Positions 40,396 through 41,798 of a DNA stretch of 41,798 nucleotides are shown piece after piece. Source of the DNA: CAWIVH01 sp963839475 (GTDB lineage: Bacteria > Acidobacteriota > UBA6911). Position numbers and translations under genes: made by a program. The notes under the pieces are model-generated. The model made no database searches, was not told the DNA's origin, and saw only the letters and a program-made list of their open reading frames with translations. Position 1 is the stretch's first letter, and every line of letters begins with the position of its first letter. The stretch spans positions 1 through 41,798 of the forward strand of contig CAWIVH010000003.1 in NCBI GenBank assembly GCA_963839475.1, in the 5' to 3' direction.

Positions 40396-40660
40396 TCCAT
40401 CCCGAAGCGCGATCCGTCCCTGCTGGTCCACGCTTCTTGCGGTGATGATATCTGGGTTGGTCGCCCGGAAACCCTTTTGACTGCGATTGGCCGTCAGGAG
40501 TAGTCTGTCGCCGGCAGCCACCTTGATCGGGCGCCAGCTCGCAGACATCGAGGCTCCTGGCGTCCTTGGCCGTGATTTCCTTTGTGCGACCGTGACTGTC
40601 CCGAACCGTTGCCGTTTTGTCGCCGGTTGATATAACCTCGACCGAGTCATTTTTGGAGAT
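40396..40660 (-). pseudogene. MobF (TrwC/TraI-type) relaxase fragment
   Basis: Minus-strand pieces in two frames match the RecD-like helicase C-terminal region of MobF conjugative relaxases. The first is VEVISTGDKTATVRDSHGRT with EITAKDARSLDV; the second, one frame over, is IKVAAGDRLLLTANRSQKGF then DQQGRIALRDGRTF. In intact proteins a THGYA..T.SQGKT segment should follow; here it is replaced by the integrase fragment running the other way. The relaxase, tyrosine and nicking parts are absent. This marks a former conjugative or mobilisable element. Call based on motif memory; a profile search would settle it. Confidence 0.6.
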
Positions 40661-41107
40661 TCCGCCGGATGCGCGGTGGAAGGTGGGGATCTGGCCTGGC
40701 TGCAGATTGCAAAATAGTCGACTGCGTAAACTGCTCTCGCAATTGCTCGTTGATGCAGGCAGCGGGTTTTCTACTTCGAGTCAGCCCGGCGGCAATCCGT
40801 TCGGGAAGGCGCTTCAGCCTCTGGTCGAGCAGGGTATGGTATTTGTGGACCGATCCCAGCATCTCCTTGAATTGGGGCAGGTAGGTGCGGAAGAGATGTT
40901 CGAGTCCTTCCCGCTCCTGCACGATGCGGTTCGGTTCTGTTTCCATCAGGAGAGTCAGATTGAGCATGACGCGGAGGATCCGGAGCATTTCATCTTTTTC
41001 CGGGAGAGAGCGGCTCTGGTTCACCTCGCGAAATAGTCGGCCCGGATACTCTTGGGCAGTGCGGCACCGATCCTGTCGATGATATGGGACTCCGAAGTGG
41101 CTTTCAT
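40647..41107 (-). pseudogene. Small mobile-element protein of unknown function, one frameshift
   Basis: Restored, it reads about 153 residues: MKATSESHIIDRIGAALPKS, then IRADYFREVNQSRSLPEKDE, MLRILRVMLNLTLLMETEPN and so on. As written, the first 28 codons end at a TGA; adding one T at the three-base run 41031-41033 joins them to the frame starting GTG 41024. It is rich in Leu, Glu and Arg, helical, and without membrane segments or known motifs. Its ATG overlaps the stop of the upstream gene (ATGA at 41104-41107) and it lies directly before the relaxase remnant, so it belonged to that operon. A structural or accessory role in conjugation is only a guess. Confidence 0.55.
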
Positions 41108-41590
41108 GGAAGCAGCAACTCCTTTACCCGATCGAATTCGGCGAAAATACGGCGGCCATAGCTCCGGGCTCTCATCACGATCGACGCTCTCAGTAGTTCC
41201 GCGGTGTCGGTTTTGCGGGAGGTGATAGAGCTGAGGGTAACGCCGCAGTTCCGGGCGGCGTTTTCGAGTTCAGGCAGCCGGTAATCCATCCGGATAACAG
41301 CCGGCAAAAAATTGCCGGAATTCGCGGGCCTGCTCGCTGTTGTGCCAGTTAGTGAAATCCCCGTTGTTGGTGATGCTGTTTTCGACGATCGGTTAGGAAA
41401 CCCTGGATTGCAGTCGGTTCGCCCAAGCCAGGACGCTTTCGACACTTGCCGGATCGGCCGTGACAACGCCGATGGCGGCGAATCCGATACCGGCATCGGC
41501 GACGTCCGGGTACATCCGTTGGAACCATTCATAGGTGATCTGGCCGCAACCTGCACCTTCGGGACCCAATAGATTCCGCGGCGAACGCCT
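41104..41590 (-). pseudogene. Mobile-element protein, possibly ParA/MinD-like ATPase C-terminal part
   Basis: Fragments in two frames form one protein tail. The first frame reads ITYEWFQRMYPDVADAGIGF then AAIGVVTADPASVESVLAWA, then hits an in-frame TAA (41393-41395), and resumes PIVENSITNNGDFTNW. After a shift at the A6 run 41306-41311 (one base too many) it continues FLPAVIRMDYRLPELENAAR, then RKTDTAELLRASIVMRA and AEFDRVKELLLP. The strand/loop pattern VVTADPASVESVLAW resembles ParA/MinD-type P-loop ATPases, but the P-loop end is not in this stretch. Two frame lesions plus a stop make it a pseudogene. Its stop overlaps the start of the next gene, so it headed or was inside an operon with the relaxase. 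Confidence 0.5.
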
Positions 41591-41798
41591 CCAGACTCCA
41601 AGATATCGACCTCGGCTTCAATAGGCTCGTAAGTTGTTGCAGGACACTTTGGTTCAAGGTGAAGTTTGGATATCCGCGAGGGTCCGCCGGTGAACGCTCG
41701 GAAATGCCGGATGAACGAAAGCAGGGCAATCGATACTGGTGGCCTTAGAATGAGCCCTAGTCCTGCGAATGCAGAGCATTGCCAAAGTCGTTTCCCAC
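41591..41798. other. Unassigned window end
   Basis: Probably further decayed element sequence. A minus-strand frame reading TYEPIEAEVDILESGGV runs through 41575-41630 and may belong to the protein upstream. I cannot assign it. Confidence 0.25.

Noticed and set aside
41301..41318. Perfect CCGGCAA/TTGCCGG stem-loop as a terminator
   Set aside because: It lies inside the element gene's coding frame (RQF-LPAV), so it is more likely incidental, and it contains the frameshift run.
39912..41798. Second copy of the tRNA-Ser 3' end as an att site
   Set aside because: I looked for the T-arm/acceptor sequence downstream and found no copy in the window.

Overview
The window looks like chromosomal DNA of a Gram-negative soil or sediment bacterium, most likely an Acidobacteriota member. 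This is inferred from gene content, not from a marker gene. Pointers are about 58-60% GC, several Tat-exported sugar-enzyme-like proteins, an S9 peptidase, an exported amidohydrolase, a DUF2961 remnant, GH28, a PknK-like kinase-ATPase-TPR protein and a fused acyl-activating/ACP/PlsC protein.

Layout. 1-2344: end of a phytochrome-type histidine kinase followed directly by a REC-GGDEF-EAL response regulator. 2449-5184 (-): AMP-ligase/ACP/PlsC fusion. 5553-11552: gltB and gltD, glutamate synthase, overlapping by 8 bases. 11571-15017: divergent signalling genes, a membrane CHASE3-PAS-GAF-GGDEF cyclase (-) and a REC plus anti-sigma-type ATPase protein (+). 15229-19559: Ser/Thr kinase-AAA-TPR protein overlapping (ATGA) an EamA transporter. 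19725-21035: exported amidohydrolase. 21055-25783: two Tat-exported L-fucose-isomerase-like paralogues (-), divergent from a Tat-exported TIM-barrel epimerase-like protein (+). 25930-33679: MFS exporter, penicillin-amidase-family acylase, YddG-like exporter, STAS protein, thioesterase (-) and GH28. 33696-35882 (-): S9 peptidase. 36031-38895: a damaged sugar-uptake island (RhaT-like pseudogene, DUF2961 fragment, Tat TIM-barrel gene with one frameshift). 39029-39664: MOSC protein. 39822-39911: tRNA-Ser(UGA). 39912-41798: remains of an integrated mobile element (tyrosine recombinase, MobF relaxase and two further element genes).

Two themes stand out. The first is signalling: c-di-GMP domains, two-component parts, a partner-switching ATPase, a STAS antagonist and a Hanks kinase. 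The second is sugar chemistry placed outside the cytoplasm by Tat signals, beside GH28, rhamnose-type transport and drug/metabolite exporters. The most distinctive unit is the divergent Tat cluster at 21-26 kb.

A technical pattern also runs through the window. Several recognisable genes (histidine kinase, gltB, TIM-barrel, integrase, element gene) are each broken by a single-base length change, usually in or beside a short homopolymer. Some are probably consensus errors. The RhaT-like gene and the mobile-element remnants carry several lesions each and look truly decayed.
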